The position numbers and the translations under genes were made by a program. DNA of 39,863 nucleotides, from contig CAZWFQ010000032.1 of assembly GCA_964633225.1 (NCBI GenBank), positions 1 to 39,863 on the forward strand. Reading direction: 5' to 3'. Shown in pieces: positions 31,607 to 39,823 of this stretch. This stretch comes from JAKQIM01 sp964633225 (lineage in GTDB: Bacteria > Chloroflexota > Anaerolineae > Anaerolineales > UBA4823). Within the stretch, counting starts at the first letter, position 1, and each line of letters begins with the position of its first letter. A model generated the notes under the pieces. That model was not told the origin of the DNA. It made no database searches and saw nothing but the letters and a program-made list of their open reading frames with translations.

Positions 31607-33197
31607 AGAATCCAGCCCACAAGCCCCCAACTGCCAATATGATGAACAGCAAGCTCAAAGCCAGCCCAGCCGTGCTGGCAGGCGCACCGTAGTGCAGCAA
31701 ATTGTACAGGCGCAGGGCAGCCGTGCCCAGGCCGGGGGGGATGACCAGCAGGGTGGCGCCAATCTCACCCAATGACAGGGCAAACACAACCACCAGTGCC
31801 GCGCTCAGCCCGCCTGCCATCAGTGGCAGATCAATCTGCCAAAAGCGCCGCAGCCAACCCGCCGGGTAAAGCTGTGCCAGCTCGTGCAGCAGGGGCTCGC
31901 GGCGGCGGAACTGGGCCGCCAGTGCGATCAGGGCCAGCGGCGCAAAACGCCCCACGTGAGCAGCCCACATGAAAAACCAGCCCAAGCCCAGGCTGCGCCC
32001 CGGCAAATGGTTTGCCAAATCAACCAGGCCAATCCCCACCAGCGGCGCAGGCACAGCCAGCGGCGCCAATAAGAGCGCCCACAGCCAGGGAGAGGCTGTG
32101 TCAGAGGCTGCCAGGCGCTTGGCAGGGATGAAGGCCACCCAGGCCGCCCCCAGCGCTGCGCTAAGCGCCAAAAACAGCGTGGTCAGCAGGTCGTGGCGGG
32201 CCTGGCTGGCCGCGCTCCACACCATCGCAAGGCTGCCAGCCTGGATGACCAAGACCAGGATGGGCAGCAGGCAAGCCGCCGCCAGGCTTAAAGCCGAAAA
32301 CCAGGCCAGGCTGCGCTCAAGCCGGGGCAGAGGCAGGCCCCTTAACAAGGCGGCAGCCTGTGGGCGGCTGGTCAGCGGTGTGCGACGCAGCAGCCACTGG
32401 GTTGCACCAACCAACAGCGCCGCGCTGATCAGCACAGGCAAGGCCAACAGCAGGGCCCGCAGCGGTTCGCCGCTCTGGCTGAACTCGGCATAGATTTCCA
32501 TCGGGTAAACATTGAATTCCAACAAAGCTGGCACACCGTATTCCACCAGCGCCAGCGCAAAGACCAGTCCCCCCGCTGCCACAGCGCCGGAGCGGCTGAG
32601 GGGCAGCACCACGCGCCGCCAGGCTCGCCCAGCCGGGCCCATCAGCAGGGCCTGCTCAATCAATTCCGGCTCGCTGGCGTCAAAGGCCGCCAGCATCACC
32701 AGGGTCACCAGCGGCGCGTAGATCAACGCCAGGATCAGCACCGCACCGGGCAGCCCATAGGCTGAGGGTGCCTGCCCAAACCAGCGCTCTGCCCCCCGCG
32801 CCAGCAAACTCGAACGGCTGAAAAGGCTCAACCACGTCAGGGCGTAGATATAACCAGGGATGATAAAAGGAACCAGGTAAAGCTTGCGCACCAGGCAGTC
32901 TAACCAGGCCGGGCGGGTCACAATCCACACCGCCGCACCCAGCCCCAAGAGCAGGCTGCCAGCCGTGACCAACGCCGCCAGGCCCAGGCTGTGCCCCAAA
33001 AGCCCCCAGGTACGGCTATTCAACCCCATGCCCTCAGTTTGCAAGGCCGGGAGGGCGCCATTTCCCCATCCCCCAACGACTGTCTCCAGCAGGGTCCATC
33101 CCAACCAGGCCAGCGGCCCAAGCGTCACCAGCAGGTAAGCCGCCAACCCAAGCCCCTGCCCCAAAGAGGAATAGATGCGCCTGAGCAAAGCCATCAT
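31578..33197 (-). CDS. ABC importer permease, FbpB/ThiP-like double-domain
   Basis: 539 residues with about 12 membrane segments in two homologous halves, as in single-chain iron(III) permeases. EAA-type cytoplasmic loops are visible, for example LIEQALLMGPAGRAWRRVVLPL near 190 and ELAQLYPAGWLRRFWQIDLPL near 440. The ATG at 33197 overlaps the binding-protein stop (ATGATG with TGA), so the two are coupled. Confidence 0.88.
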   Translation of the reverse strand: MMALLRRIYSSLGQGLGLAAYLLVTLGPLAWLGWTLLETVVGGWGNGALPALQTEGMGLNSRTWGLLGHSLGLAALVTAGSLLLGLGAAVWIVTRPAWLDCLVRKLYLVPFIIPGYIYALTWLSLFSRSSLLARGAERWFGQAPSAYGLPGAVLILALIYAPLVTLVMLAAFDASEPELIEQALLMGPAGRAWRRVVLPLSRSGAVAAGGLVFALALVEYGVPALLEFNVYPMEIYAEFSQSGEPLRALLLALPVLISAALLVGATQWLLRRTPLTSRPQAAALLRGLPLPRLERSLAWFSALSLAAACLLPILVLVIQAGSLAMVWSAASQARHDLLTTLFLALSAALGAAWVAFIPAKRLAASDTASPWLWALLLAPLAVPAPLVGIGLVDLANHLPGRSLGLGWFFMWAAHVGRFAPLALIALAAQFRRREPLLHELAQLYPAGWLRRFWQIDLPLMAGGLSAALVVVFALSLGEIGATLLVIPPGLGTAALRLYNLLHYGAPASTAGLALSLLFIILAVGGLWAGFYERGVRRFG

Positions 33198-34192
33198 CGT
33201 AAAAATAGATTTTGCAGATCGCGCTTGGCAGCTTCCATCTGCTCTGCCACCGCCCTCCAATCGACTGCCATCAACACCGGCCCCACAGATGCCGAATCGC
33301 GCAGCGAGCCATGCAAGAAACCATCCTGGATCAACTGTGCCTCGACCTGTGCACTGAGCAGGTAATCAATCAGCGCCTGGCCCTGGGCCGGGTTTGGCCC
33401 GCCGGCAACCAACGCCACCGTATTGGGGATTGCCAGGGTGCCGGCCCCATCTTGATCGGGGAAGATGACGATCACGGGCTTGCCAGCCTGGACAGCGGCG
33501 TTGGCATCGTCGGTGTCGGTCAAGCCCAATTTCAGGTCACCGCTGGCGACCATATCGCGCACCACCGAGTTGCCATCTACGATGCGCACCCCCTGGGCAT
33601 CAAGCTGTTGAAAATAATCCAGGGCCGGCTGCGCCCCCCAGCTTGCATACAGGGCCGCGGCGTGGGTAGCCGTGGTGCCAAAGAGCGGGTTCGCCAGCCC
33701 CACCTCGCCCGCGCCCCACTTCGGGTCGAGCAGGTCAGCCAGGGTTTGGGGGTAGTCTTCGGGCGCCACACGCTCGGTATTGACAATGATCACGCGCGTC
33801 CGGTAACCCAACCCGCTCCAATAGCCTTGCGGATCACGGAAGCCAACCGGGATATCGGCCCCAACCGGCGATTGGTAAACAGCTAACAGGCCCTGCTCTT
33901 GCAGCCAGAGCGTTTGGGCGATCTCTGAGCTCCAGAACACGTCAGCCTGCGGATGATCGCGCTCGGCCGACAGACGGCTGACCAGCCCGGTGGTCTTGGC
34001 GGCTTCGGTATCGTAGACCGCCAGGACGCGGACGCCGGTCTTCTGCTCAAAGGCGGTCAAAATCGGCTCGGCAAAAGGTTGGTCGACCGAGGTATAAACC
34101 ACCACGGTTGGCGTTTCTTTTGCCGTGCAGGCCGCCAGGCCGAGCAGCAGGATACAGAAGAGAAAAAGGAGGGGGTTTCCTCGTTTGCCCAT
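33194..34192 (-). CDS. ABC importer solute-binding lipoprotein, iron(III)-type
   Basis: 332 residues with signal peptide and lipobox LGLAAC (C22). The mature protein starts VVVYTSVDQPFAEPILTAFEQKTG, the usual opening of class-II iron(III)-type or related anion-binding proteins, followed by ADVFWSSE and GYWSGLGYRTRVIIVNTE. Several tyrosines suit ferric-ion binding, but the ligand could be another metal or oxyanion. The real start is the ATG at 34192. The open frame extends 78 codons further upstream without signal-peptide features. Confidence 0.87.
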   Translation of the reverse strand: MGKRGNPLLFLFCILLLGLAACTAKETPTVVVYTSVDQPFAEPILTAFEQKTGVRVLAVYDTEAAKTTGLVSRLSAERDHPQADVFWSSEIAQTLWLQEQGLLAVYQSPVGADIPVGFRDPQGYWSGLGYRTRVIIVNTERVAPEDYPQTLADLLDPKWGAGEVGLANPLFGTTATHAAALYASWGAQPALDYFQQLDAQGVRIVDGNSVVRDMVASGDLKLGLTDTDDANAAVQAGKPVIVIFPDQDGAGTLAIPNTVALVAGGPNPAQGQALIDYLLSAQVEAQLIQDGFLHGSLRDSASVGPVLMAVDWRAVAEQMEAAKRDLQNLFLR

Positions 34193-34254
34193 TGTCCCTA
34201 TCCTACCACAAATTCCCTTGGCATTCATGGGCCACGTTTTTTCCTGCCGACAAT

Positions 34255-34800
34255 CTAGCGCTTTTCTTCCAGGTAAGCAAAATAACCGGCTTTCCGCAGT
34301 GCCAGCAGGGTCAATGCGCCCAACACCCCACCCAACGCCCCAAACACCACGTATCCGACCATAGCCTTGACCAGGCCCAGGGCCAAAAAGCCAACCGGCG
34401 CGCCGGTGATGGCACCCATCCCCCACTTCACCAGGAATTTGGCAAAGTGACCCAGCGCCCCCACCACCCCGGCCGTTACCAGGTTTTCAGGGTTACCCAC
34501 CAGGAGAATGGCCAGGTCGGTGCCCACACCAACCATGGTATATGACAGAAAAGTGTTCAAAACGCCAAAATCGCCCAATCCCAAAAAAGAGGCCAACAGT
34601 CCCGAAGTCAGGCCAACCAGGCTGGCCGCGCCGCGCTTGGGAACCACACGCGCCGCCACGATCAGGATCGCCATCCAAAAGAGGCCCGAATGTCCCGAGA
34701 GTTGAAGCGGCAAACGCAAAGCAATCTTCGCCACCACGATCAAAGCAGCAAACAGAGCCAGCAGGATGAGCTGAAAGGTGGAAAAATAGGATTTTTTCAT
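34255..34800 (-). CDS. ECF transporter substrate-binding (S) component, module 2
   Basis: 181 residues with five to six hydrophobic segments, starting MKKSYFSTFQLILLALFAALIV. SGLLASFLGLGDFG and GAPVGFLALGLVKAMVGY suggest an S component. It is not close to module 1's S protein, and the substrate is not recognised. The ATG overlaps the stop of the anchored 167-residue protein (ATGA at 34797-34800). No T or A gene follows, and those lie upstream in the same operon. Confidence 0.7.
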   Translation of the reverse strand: MKKSYFSTFQLILLALFAALIVVAKIALRLPLQLSGHSGLFWMAILIVAARVVPKRGAASLVGLTSGLLASFLGLGDFGVLNTFLSYTMVGVGTDLAILLVGNPENLVTAGVVGALGHFAKFLVKWGMGAITGAPVGFLALGLVKAMVGYVVFGALGGVLGALTLLALRKAGYFAYLEEKR

Positions 34801-35300
34801 GGATTGACCACCTCGATCCGGTCCACATCCTGCACCCATTCGTCGCGCGTGTTGAGACGATCCAAAAGTGAGACCAGCTTTAGCGTGCCGCGATTGCTGA
34901 GGTCAAACATGACCATGCTTTCCAAAGTATTCACTTCTTCCCAGGTCAGCTCAATCGCTTTATCTCGGGTGGAGCTCGAGATGGTGATCAATGTACCTGG
35001 GACCAGGCTCTCTTCTGGCAGATATATCAGCAGAACATCCCTCAGCAGCCAGCCATCCTGAGATTTACCATCTTCGGCATCGATGAAACTGACCAACTCA
35101 AGGGTTTGCAGAGAATCGGGTGCAAACCCGGCTGCCAGCGTCCCATCCAGGTAAATTGGAACGCTGCCAGGCGTCAAAGTGACCTGCCCAGCAGCAGGCA
35201 AAAGGACAGCCCGCCCCCGGAAATATTCGAGCGCTAACACGCCACCGCCGATAAAGACAAGCACAGCCAGGCCGATCAAAATACGTTTCGCTTGCGACAT
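34797..35300 (-). CDS. Membrane-anchored extracytoplasmic protein of ECF module 2, molybdopterin-domain-like
   Basis: 167 residues: one N-terminal membrane anchor (about 7-25), no lipobox, then a roughly 140-residue external domain. The pattern DGWLLRDVLLIYL, GTLITISSSTRDKAIELTWEEV, and a closing DEWVQDVDRIEVV parallels the module 1 lipoprotein, though it is more diverged. I did not see the R-x-V-x-P-G segment. A GGAGG site precedes the ATG, which is 2 nt after the ecfT stop. The fold assignment is tentative. It is placed between T and S genes, as the module 1 lipoprotein is. Confidence 0.6.
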   Translation of the reverse strand: MSQAKRILIGLAVLVFIGGGVLALEYFRGRAVLLPAAGQVTLTPGSVPIYLDGTLAAGFAPDSLQTLELVSFIDAEDGKSQDGWLLRDVLLIYLPEESLVPGTLITISSSTRDKAIELTWEEVNTLESMVMFDLSNRGTLKLVSLLDRLNTRDEWVQDVDRIEVVNP

Positions 35301-35302
35301 AG

Positions 35303-36043
35303 TTACCTCCAGGAAAAAGTTAAAGCAACCAAGATTGAGGCCATGATCATCGCCCAATCTCGCAGGTGCAGAACCAGCACGTGATACGGACGCCGCCGAA
35401 GCGAATCAAACCCGCGCGCATAGGCCGCTTCAGTAATGGCCCAGGCCCGCCGGGTGGTCAGAACCACCGCCGGGACCGTCAGCGAAACCAATTCGCGCGC
35501 CTGGTGCACCAGTGAGCGAAAGCCCCGGATGGCGGGCAGTGCGCCGCGCACTTGTTGAGCCTCGCGGATGGCCCGCCACTCATCATCCAGCAAGCTCAGG
35601 CTCTCAAAGGCCAGGCTCAAGCTGAAGGCATAGCGGTAGGGCAGGTGTAAATGCTCCAGCGCCAGGCGGAATTCTGTGATGGTGGTGGTAGAGAACAGCA
35701 GGGCAAATACACCCGCCAACAAGGCCAGGCGCAGCGTGATGATTGCAGCCAGGTCCAGGCCAACCAGCCACCAATCCACAAAGAATAACACCAGCAGAAT
35801 CCAGCGCATACGCCACACCTGGGCGGCAGCCGGTGGAAGCAGCCTGGCCCAGGCAAGCAAAAGGATATAGAACAAAGTAAAAAGTGCCAGCCGTTCCAGG
35901 GGCAGCATGACCATCAGCGATGCGCACAGGCTGAGCACCAGCTTGGCACGCGGGTCGAACCGGCGCAGGGGCGAGCCAGCCATCAGGGCGATAGTATGCG
36001 TCTTGCCAGATTGGCTTAAACGGACCATTTGGCCTTTATCCAT
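35303..36043 (-). CDS. ecfT: ECF transporter transmembrane (T) component, module 2
   Basis: 246 residues with about five hydrophobic segments. Both coupling motifs are recognisable: EAQQVRGAL near residue 162 and AAYARGF near 210. FDPRAKLVLSL near the N-terminus is the classic EcfT/CbiQ opening. This version is closer to canonical EcfT than module 1's. The ATG at 36043 overlaps the ATPase gene by 28 nt. A second ATG at 36028 is also possible. Confidence 0.87.
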   Translation of the reverse strand: MDKGQMVRLSQSGKTHTIALMAGSPLRRFDPRAKLVLSLCASLMVMLPLERLALFTLFYILLLAWARLLPPAAAQVWRMRWILLVLFFVDWWLVGLDLAAIITLRLALLAGVFALLFSTTTITEFRLALEHLHLPYRYAFSLSLAFESLSLLDDEWRAIREAQQVRGALPAIRGFRSLVHQARELVSLTVPAVVLTTRRAWAITEAAYARGFDSLRRRPYHVLVLHLRDWAMIMASILVALTFSWR

Positions 36044-37437
36044 TCTGGTAAGACGAAACCCAGGTTTTGCCAGACCGCTTCCATTCGCATCACTTCGGCC
36101 GCATCCCCTTGAGCGGCAATCCCCTGTGTACCCAATAAGATCAAATTATCGGCCTGGGCAGCCAGCTCAAGATCGTGGGTAGAATATACCACCAGATAAC
36201 CGGCGCTGGCATAGGCCCGCAGCAAGCGCAGAAGAATGGTCTTATGTGCATCATCCTGTCCCAGGGCCGGCTCATCCAAGAGCAGCCCGTGGCCGGGGCG
36301 GTGCATAAGCATGGTCGCCAGGGCTACTCGCCGCTTTTCTCCTTCGCTCAATAGCAGTGGCGGTGTGTCAACATATCTTTCCAATCCCAGGGCATCCACC
36401 ACCCATTCATACAGGTGCATATCTGGTTTTTCCAGGGGGTACAGAATTTCTTCTCGCACCGTGGCGTTGAACAATTGCAAGTCGGGGTTTTGAAAAACAA
36501 TCCCGAGTTGGGGGGGTTCAGAGATTCCGGCGGCCTGAATTTCTATCGTACCAGTGTATCTTTGCAAACCGGCCAGGGCACGGAACAAAGTGGTTTTTCC
36601 GACGCCGTTGCGCCCCACCACAGCAGTGACCTTGCCGCCCGGCAAAGCCAGGTCAAGATTCTGGATCACTGTCCGTCCACCGCGCAAGACATGCAGTTGG
36701 CGGGTTTGAAGCGCAAGCGGACCGCACCCCCTGAACGGCCAGGCAGGGATGGGATGCGAAACAGCCTGGCTGGAGGGCTTCTCTCCCAATGGGAATATCC
36801 GCAAACCATCCAGGCCACGCAGGTATTCCTGACGGTGTTCGCAGTAAACTACTGCGGCACCTTCGTGCAGTAATCCCTGGGTGTAACTCACAAATTCGAG
36901 TGCGGCGGTGGTGTCAAGCATCGACAGCGGCTCATCGAGCACCAGGACCGCCGGACGGCGGGCAGTGACGGCTGCCAGGGCCACTTTCTGCTGCTCGCCG
37001 CCAGAGAGAGTTTGAGGAGAACGCTGGCGCATCTCCTTCAAGTGAAAATGCTCGAGTGCTGCTTCAAGCCGGCGACTCATTTCATCTCGCGCTAAACCCA
37101 GGTTCTCCAGGCCAAATAAGATCTCATCTTCGACGGTGGAAGCCAGCATCTGGGAGGCCGGGTTTTGAAACACCATCCCAACCTGCTCAGCAAGCTGCCA
37201 CAAGGCCAGGGCAGTTGTATCTTGCCCCGCCACCAGCACCTGGCCGCCAAACTGACCGCGATACAAGTGCGGGATCAATCCGGCCAGGCAGCGCGCCAGA
37301 GTGCTCTTACCACTCCCTGAGGAACCACCGACCAGCACAGCCTGGCCCGCCGGCACCTGTAGAGAGGTAGGCGACAAACCACGCCCATCCTGTGGATAAG
37401 CAAAGGTTACTTCTCTGGCTTCCAGTAATGCACTCAC
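36016..37437 (-). CDS. ecfA: ECF transporter fused double ATPase (EcfA-EcfA'), module 2
   Basis: About 473 residues from a GTG at 37437. A longer in-frame GTG at 37500 would overlap the upstream gene. Domain 1: Walker A GSSGSGKST, signature LSGGEQQKVALAAV, Walker B VLVLDEPLSMLD. Domain 2: Walker A GRNGVGKTT, signature LSEGEKRRVALATML, Walker B GLLLDEPALGQDD. Both have ECF-type FQNPASQML/FQNPDLQLF Q-loops. As in module 1, the second signature is degenerate. Confidence 0.92.
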   Translation of the reverse strand: MSALLEAREVTFAYPQDGRGLSPTSLQVPAGQAVLVGGSSGSGKSTLARCLAGLIPHLYRGQFGGQVLVAGQDTTALALWQLAEQVGMVFQNPASQMLASTVEDEILFGLENLGLARDEMSRRLEAALEHFHLKEMRQRSPQTLSGGEQQKVALAAVTARRPAVLVLDEPLSMLDTTAALEFVSYTQGLLHEGAAVVYCEHRQEYLRGLDGLRIFPLGEKPSSQAVSHPIPAWPFRGCGPLALQTRQLHVLRGGRTVIQNLDLALPGGKVTAVVGRNGVGKTTLFRALAGLQRYTGTIEIQAAGISEPPQLGIVFQNPDLQLFNATVREEILYPLEKPDMHLYEWVVDALGLERYVDTPPLLLSEGEKRRVALATMLMHRPGHGLLLDEPALGQDDAHKTILLRLLRAYASAGYLVVYSTHDLELAAQADNLILLGTQGIAAQGDAAEVMRMEAVWQNLGFVLPEWIKAKWSV

Positions 37438-37460
37438 CGCATCAGCCCCAGAGCAGATGT

Positions 37461-38150
37461 TTAATCGAGCTTCAATGGCTGCCAGTGGTCCGCATTCCAC
37501 TGGACAACTGCGATCGGCTGGCCGCCGCGCCGGGCAGGGCGCAGCTTATCGGCCAATACCATTCCATCGGTCACCAACTGCCCATCCAGGGTTTGCACCC
37601 GGCTCACACCTGCGGCCAGCAGTGCTGTAACGGGCTGCAAGCCCGAAAGCTCACGCAGCCTGCTAACCAAAACATAACGTCCATCCTCTCCACCGGCGGC
37701 TAATCCGACCCCTGCCAGGGCGCCGATCACGCCCCCCTCGGTGCCCCCCAATCCTTCCAGCAAAAGCCCATGCTGCGCGGCCAGCCGCCGCGCTTCTTCT
37801 TGCGTGACCAGGTCGGTCTTTGCCCGTTGACCAAAGTGAGTAATGACCGGGGGCACGCTCGCAGCCACGCAGAGGCCTGGGTCACTGCCAGGTTGAAAAT
37901 CTGCCAGCATGTATCCTTTCACCTGTTGAAATACGGCCTGCAGATCAACCTGGCCATCGACTTTTAGTACAATAACCGCACTGCTGTTGTGCTTGGTATA
38001 AGGCACGCGCGGGTCAAACAACAATTGGTGGCGCACTACACCAGCCACTTCGAACGCGGGCGACAGGCTGGCTGCTACCTGGCGTGCCAGGTGCCCAGTG
38101 CCGCGCGATTCATGGTTATCCGTATCATCCAATCCAACAAAAAATAACAT
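37461..38150 (-). CDS. TiaS N-terminal-domain-like protein
   Basis: 229 residues starting MLFFVGLDDTDNHESRGTGHLA. The GLDDTD motif followed by a helix and VPYTKHNSSAVIVLKV resembles the N-terminal part of archaeal TiaS, the tRNA(Ile2) agmatinylcytidine synthetase. Full TiaS is about 420 residues with OB-fold and zinc-ribbon domains, which are absent here. A bacterial tRNA-modification role is therefore unlikely. The ATG at 38150 is preferred over an open upstream extension that crosses a strong hairpin. It is the gene before the ECF module 2 ATPase, 23 nt away, so a role in handling the imported compound is inferred. Confidence 0.65.
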   Translation of the reverse strand: MLFFVGLDDTDNHESRGTGHLARQVAASLSPAFEVAGVVRHQLLFDPRVPYTKHNSSAVIVLKVDGQVDLQAVFQQVKGYMLADFQPGSDPGLCVAASVPPVITHFGQRAKTDLVTQEEARRLAAQHGLLLEGLGGTEGGVIGALAGVGLAAGGEDGRYVLVSRLRELSGLQPVTALLAAGVSRVQTLDGQLVTDGMVLADKLRPARRGGQPIAVVQWNADHWQPLKLD

Positions 38151-38174
38151 ACTTGCATCACCTGTGAAGATAGC

Positions 38175-38220
38175 GCTTGGGGAGTGATCTCCTACAACGA
38201 GGAAGGATCGCTCCCCAAGC
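38175..38220 (-). other. Strong RNA hairpin in the leader of the TiaS-like/ECF module 2 genes
   Basis: GCTTGGGGAG (38175-38184) is inverted in CTCCCCAAGC (38211-38220). GATC/GATC and TCCT/AGGA extend the stem with one mismatched pair and a 2-nt bulge. It lies in the 132-bp gap between the lipoprotein stop and the TiaS-like start. A GGGTTT/AAACCC stem lies just before it in the minus-strand transcript. No U-tract follows, so a simple terminator is unlikely. Confidence 0.6.
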
Positions 38221-38282
38221 ACATAGATCGGGACTATCCCATCAGGGGTTTTGGCGAGAAACCCTTGGATACGAAGTGCATA

Positions 38283-38798
38283 TTACTTAACGCGAATCTC
38301 AACGATACCTTTTACCTGCACTTTGCTAGAGAAATCAGGCAGAACAGTGCTGAAGCCACCCTGCTCGCGGAAAGAAACAATACAGTTCGTGCAAGGCTGG
38401 ACCTCGGCCAGGGTGATCTCAGCCGTGTAACCGTCATCGGCAATAAACTCCAACGTGACCGCATCTGCGGAGGGGGCAGCCAGGGCCAGGAGTGCATTGA
38501 GCGAAACGCCGGTGTAGCTTTTAGTCTCGCCATCTTTGTTCTTCGCCTCAACCGTCATGGTCTCCATGTCCCGTACTTCCGCCTCACTCCAGGCCATCTC
38601 GTTGGCGACCAGGCCCGTGATCTTCAGCGCCACATCGGCAGCGGCCGGCTCTTCAGCTTGCGCCGGGGGCTCTGTGGGGGCAGCTTCAACGGGGACATCC
38701 GTGGGGGCGGCAGTGGGCTCTGATGCAGTTGTACAGCTCGATAAAAGCAGTGCAGACACCATCAATAGAACAAACCAGAAATACTTTTTGTTTCTCAT
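38283..38798 (-). CDS. Lipoprotein with oxidoreductase-molybdopterin-like domain and CxxC
   Basis: 171 residues with lipobox LLLSSC (C22), a Pro/Ala/Glu linker (about 25-53) and a domain from about 55. The domain reads VEAKNKDGETKSYTGVSLNALLALA, DDGYTAEITLAEV, then FSTVLPDFSSKVQVKGIVEIRV. This follows the same pattern as the module 1 lipoprotein and the Oxidored_molyb C-terminal half. It has a PCTNC pair (C136, C139) that the others lack. GGAGGAGCT precedes the ATG, and a good promoter lies upstream. It heads the minus-strand run that contains ECF module 2. Confidence 0.72.
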   Translation of the reverse strand: MRNKKYFWFVLLMVSALLLSSCTTASEPTAAPTDVPVEAAPTEPPAQAEEPAAADVALKITGLVANEMAWSEAEVRDMETMTVEAKNKDGETKSYTGVSLNALLALAAPSADAVTLEFIADDGYTAEITLAEVQPCTNCIVSFREQGGFSTVLPDFSSKVQVKGIVEIRVK

Positions 38799-38836
38799 AG
38801 CTCCTCCAAATCAAAGTGTATTTTTGTGATAGTACA

Positions 38837-38865
38837 AGTATATTTTGTTTGGCAGAGCTTGTCCA
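38837..38865 (-). promoter_or_regulatory. Promoter of the lipoprotein/ECF module 2 operon
   Basis: On the minus strand TGGACA (38865-38860, 5 of 6 matches) and TATACT (38842-38837, 5 of 6) are separated by exactly 17 nt. Transcription near 38830 would leave a leader of about 30 nt before the lipoprotein ATG. Confidence 0.65.
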
Positions 38866-38899
38866 GTAGTGATTTGGAGAGGCAGACATTTGTACATGC

Positions 38900-39751
38900 T
38901 TACTTCACAAACGTCCCATTGCGCAGATCGTCTAATGCCTGGCGGATCTCTTCATCTGTATTCATCACAAAGGGCCCATAAGGCACCGCCGGCTCTTTGA
39001 ACGGCGCGCCGACCATCAGCAGAAAGCGCAGGGGCGCATCGGGGGCGGCGCGCACACTCAAGTCGTTACCATCGCTGAAGACGACCATGTTCAAGGCCGA
39101 CACTTCCTGGGCCGGGTCGCCGAACAGACCCTGGCCATCAAATACATACGCGATCGCCGTATGCCCTTCTGGAATGGAATGATTGAAACTCGCCCCGGCC
39201 TCAATCTGCACGTCCAGGTACAAGGGAGTGGCAGCAATCCCGGTCACCGGCCCACTTGCACCCACCGCATCTCCGGCTACCACACGCAGGCGGACCCCCG
39301 CCAGCTCAATGGTTGGGATGCTGGCGGCCTTGACTTCCTGGTAACGCGGCGCGCTCATCTTCAGGCTCGCTGGCAGGTTGACCCATAACTGGAAGCCGCG
39401 CACCTTACCCTCGGGGCTGGGGCGCGGCATTTCTTCGTGCAGAATGCCCCCGCCAGCCGTCATCCACTGCACATCCCCCGGCTCAATCAGGCCGGTGTTA
39501 CCCAGGCTGTCTGTGTGGTGCACTTCACCTTCCAGCATATAGGTCACCGTCTCGATGCCGCGGTGCGGGTGGGTTGGGAAGCCGACCAATGCATCTTCGA
39601 TCGGTTCGTTGAAGGCAAAATGGTCGAACAGCAAAAAGGGGTCAAGGGGGTTGGCGCGGCTGGGCCCGAACGAGCGCCGCAGGCGCACCCCGGCCCCCTC
39701 GCTAACCATTGTCGGGGTGATCAATTGTGCAATCGAACGTGGTTGGTCCAT
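38900..39751 (-). CDS. Pirin family protein
   Basis: 283 residues, a bicupin. The N-terminal cupin has the metal ligands in THPHRGIETVTYML (H61, H63) and ILHEEMP (H105, E107), the usual Fe(II)-binding set. A diverged C-terminal pirin domain follows (about 185-265). Bacterial pirins show quercetin-dioxygenase-like or regulatory activities. The ATG at 39751 has AAGGAG upstream and is preferred to an extended frame. It is a separate unit from the ECF genes. Confidence 0.93.
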   Translation of the reverse strand: MDQPRSIAQLITPTMVSEGAGVRLRRSFGPSRANPLDPFLLFDHFAFNEPIEDALVGFPTHPHRGIETVTYMLEGEVHHTDSLGNTGLIEPGDVQWMTAGGGILHEEMPRPSPEGKVRGFQLWVNLPASLKMSAPRYQEVKAASIPTIELAGVRLRVVAGDAVGASGPVTGIAATPLYLDVQIEAGASFNHSIPEGHTAIAYVFDGQGLFGDPAQEVSALNMVVFSDGNDLSVRAAPDAPLRFLLMVGAPFKEPAVPYGPFVMNTDEEIRQALDDLRNGTFVK

Positions 39752-39823
39752 GTTGATTTTCTCCTTATCCAGAATCCAATAATTTACCAGCCTCATTCAT
39801 CCTCATGACAGGGCGATTGCATC

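Noticed and set aside
36016..37500. Longer ECF module 2 ATPase start at GTG 37500
   Set aside because: It would overlap the TiaS-like coding end by 40 nt and add residues without ABC similarity. GTG 37437 is in better register.
38799..38899. Moco or other known riboswitch before the lipoprotein/ECF operon
   Set aside because: Only a sigma-70-like promoter and a leader of about 30 nt are visible, which is too short, and no known riboswitch consensus was recognised.
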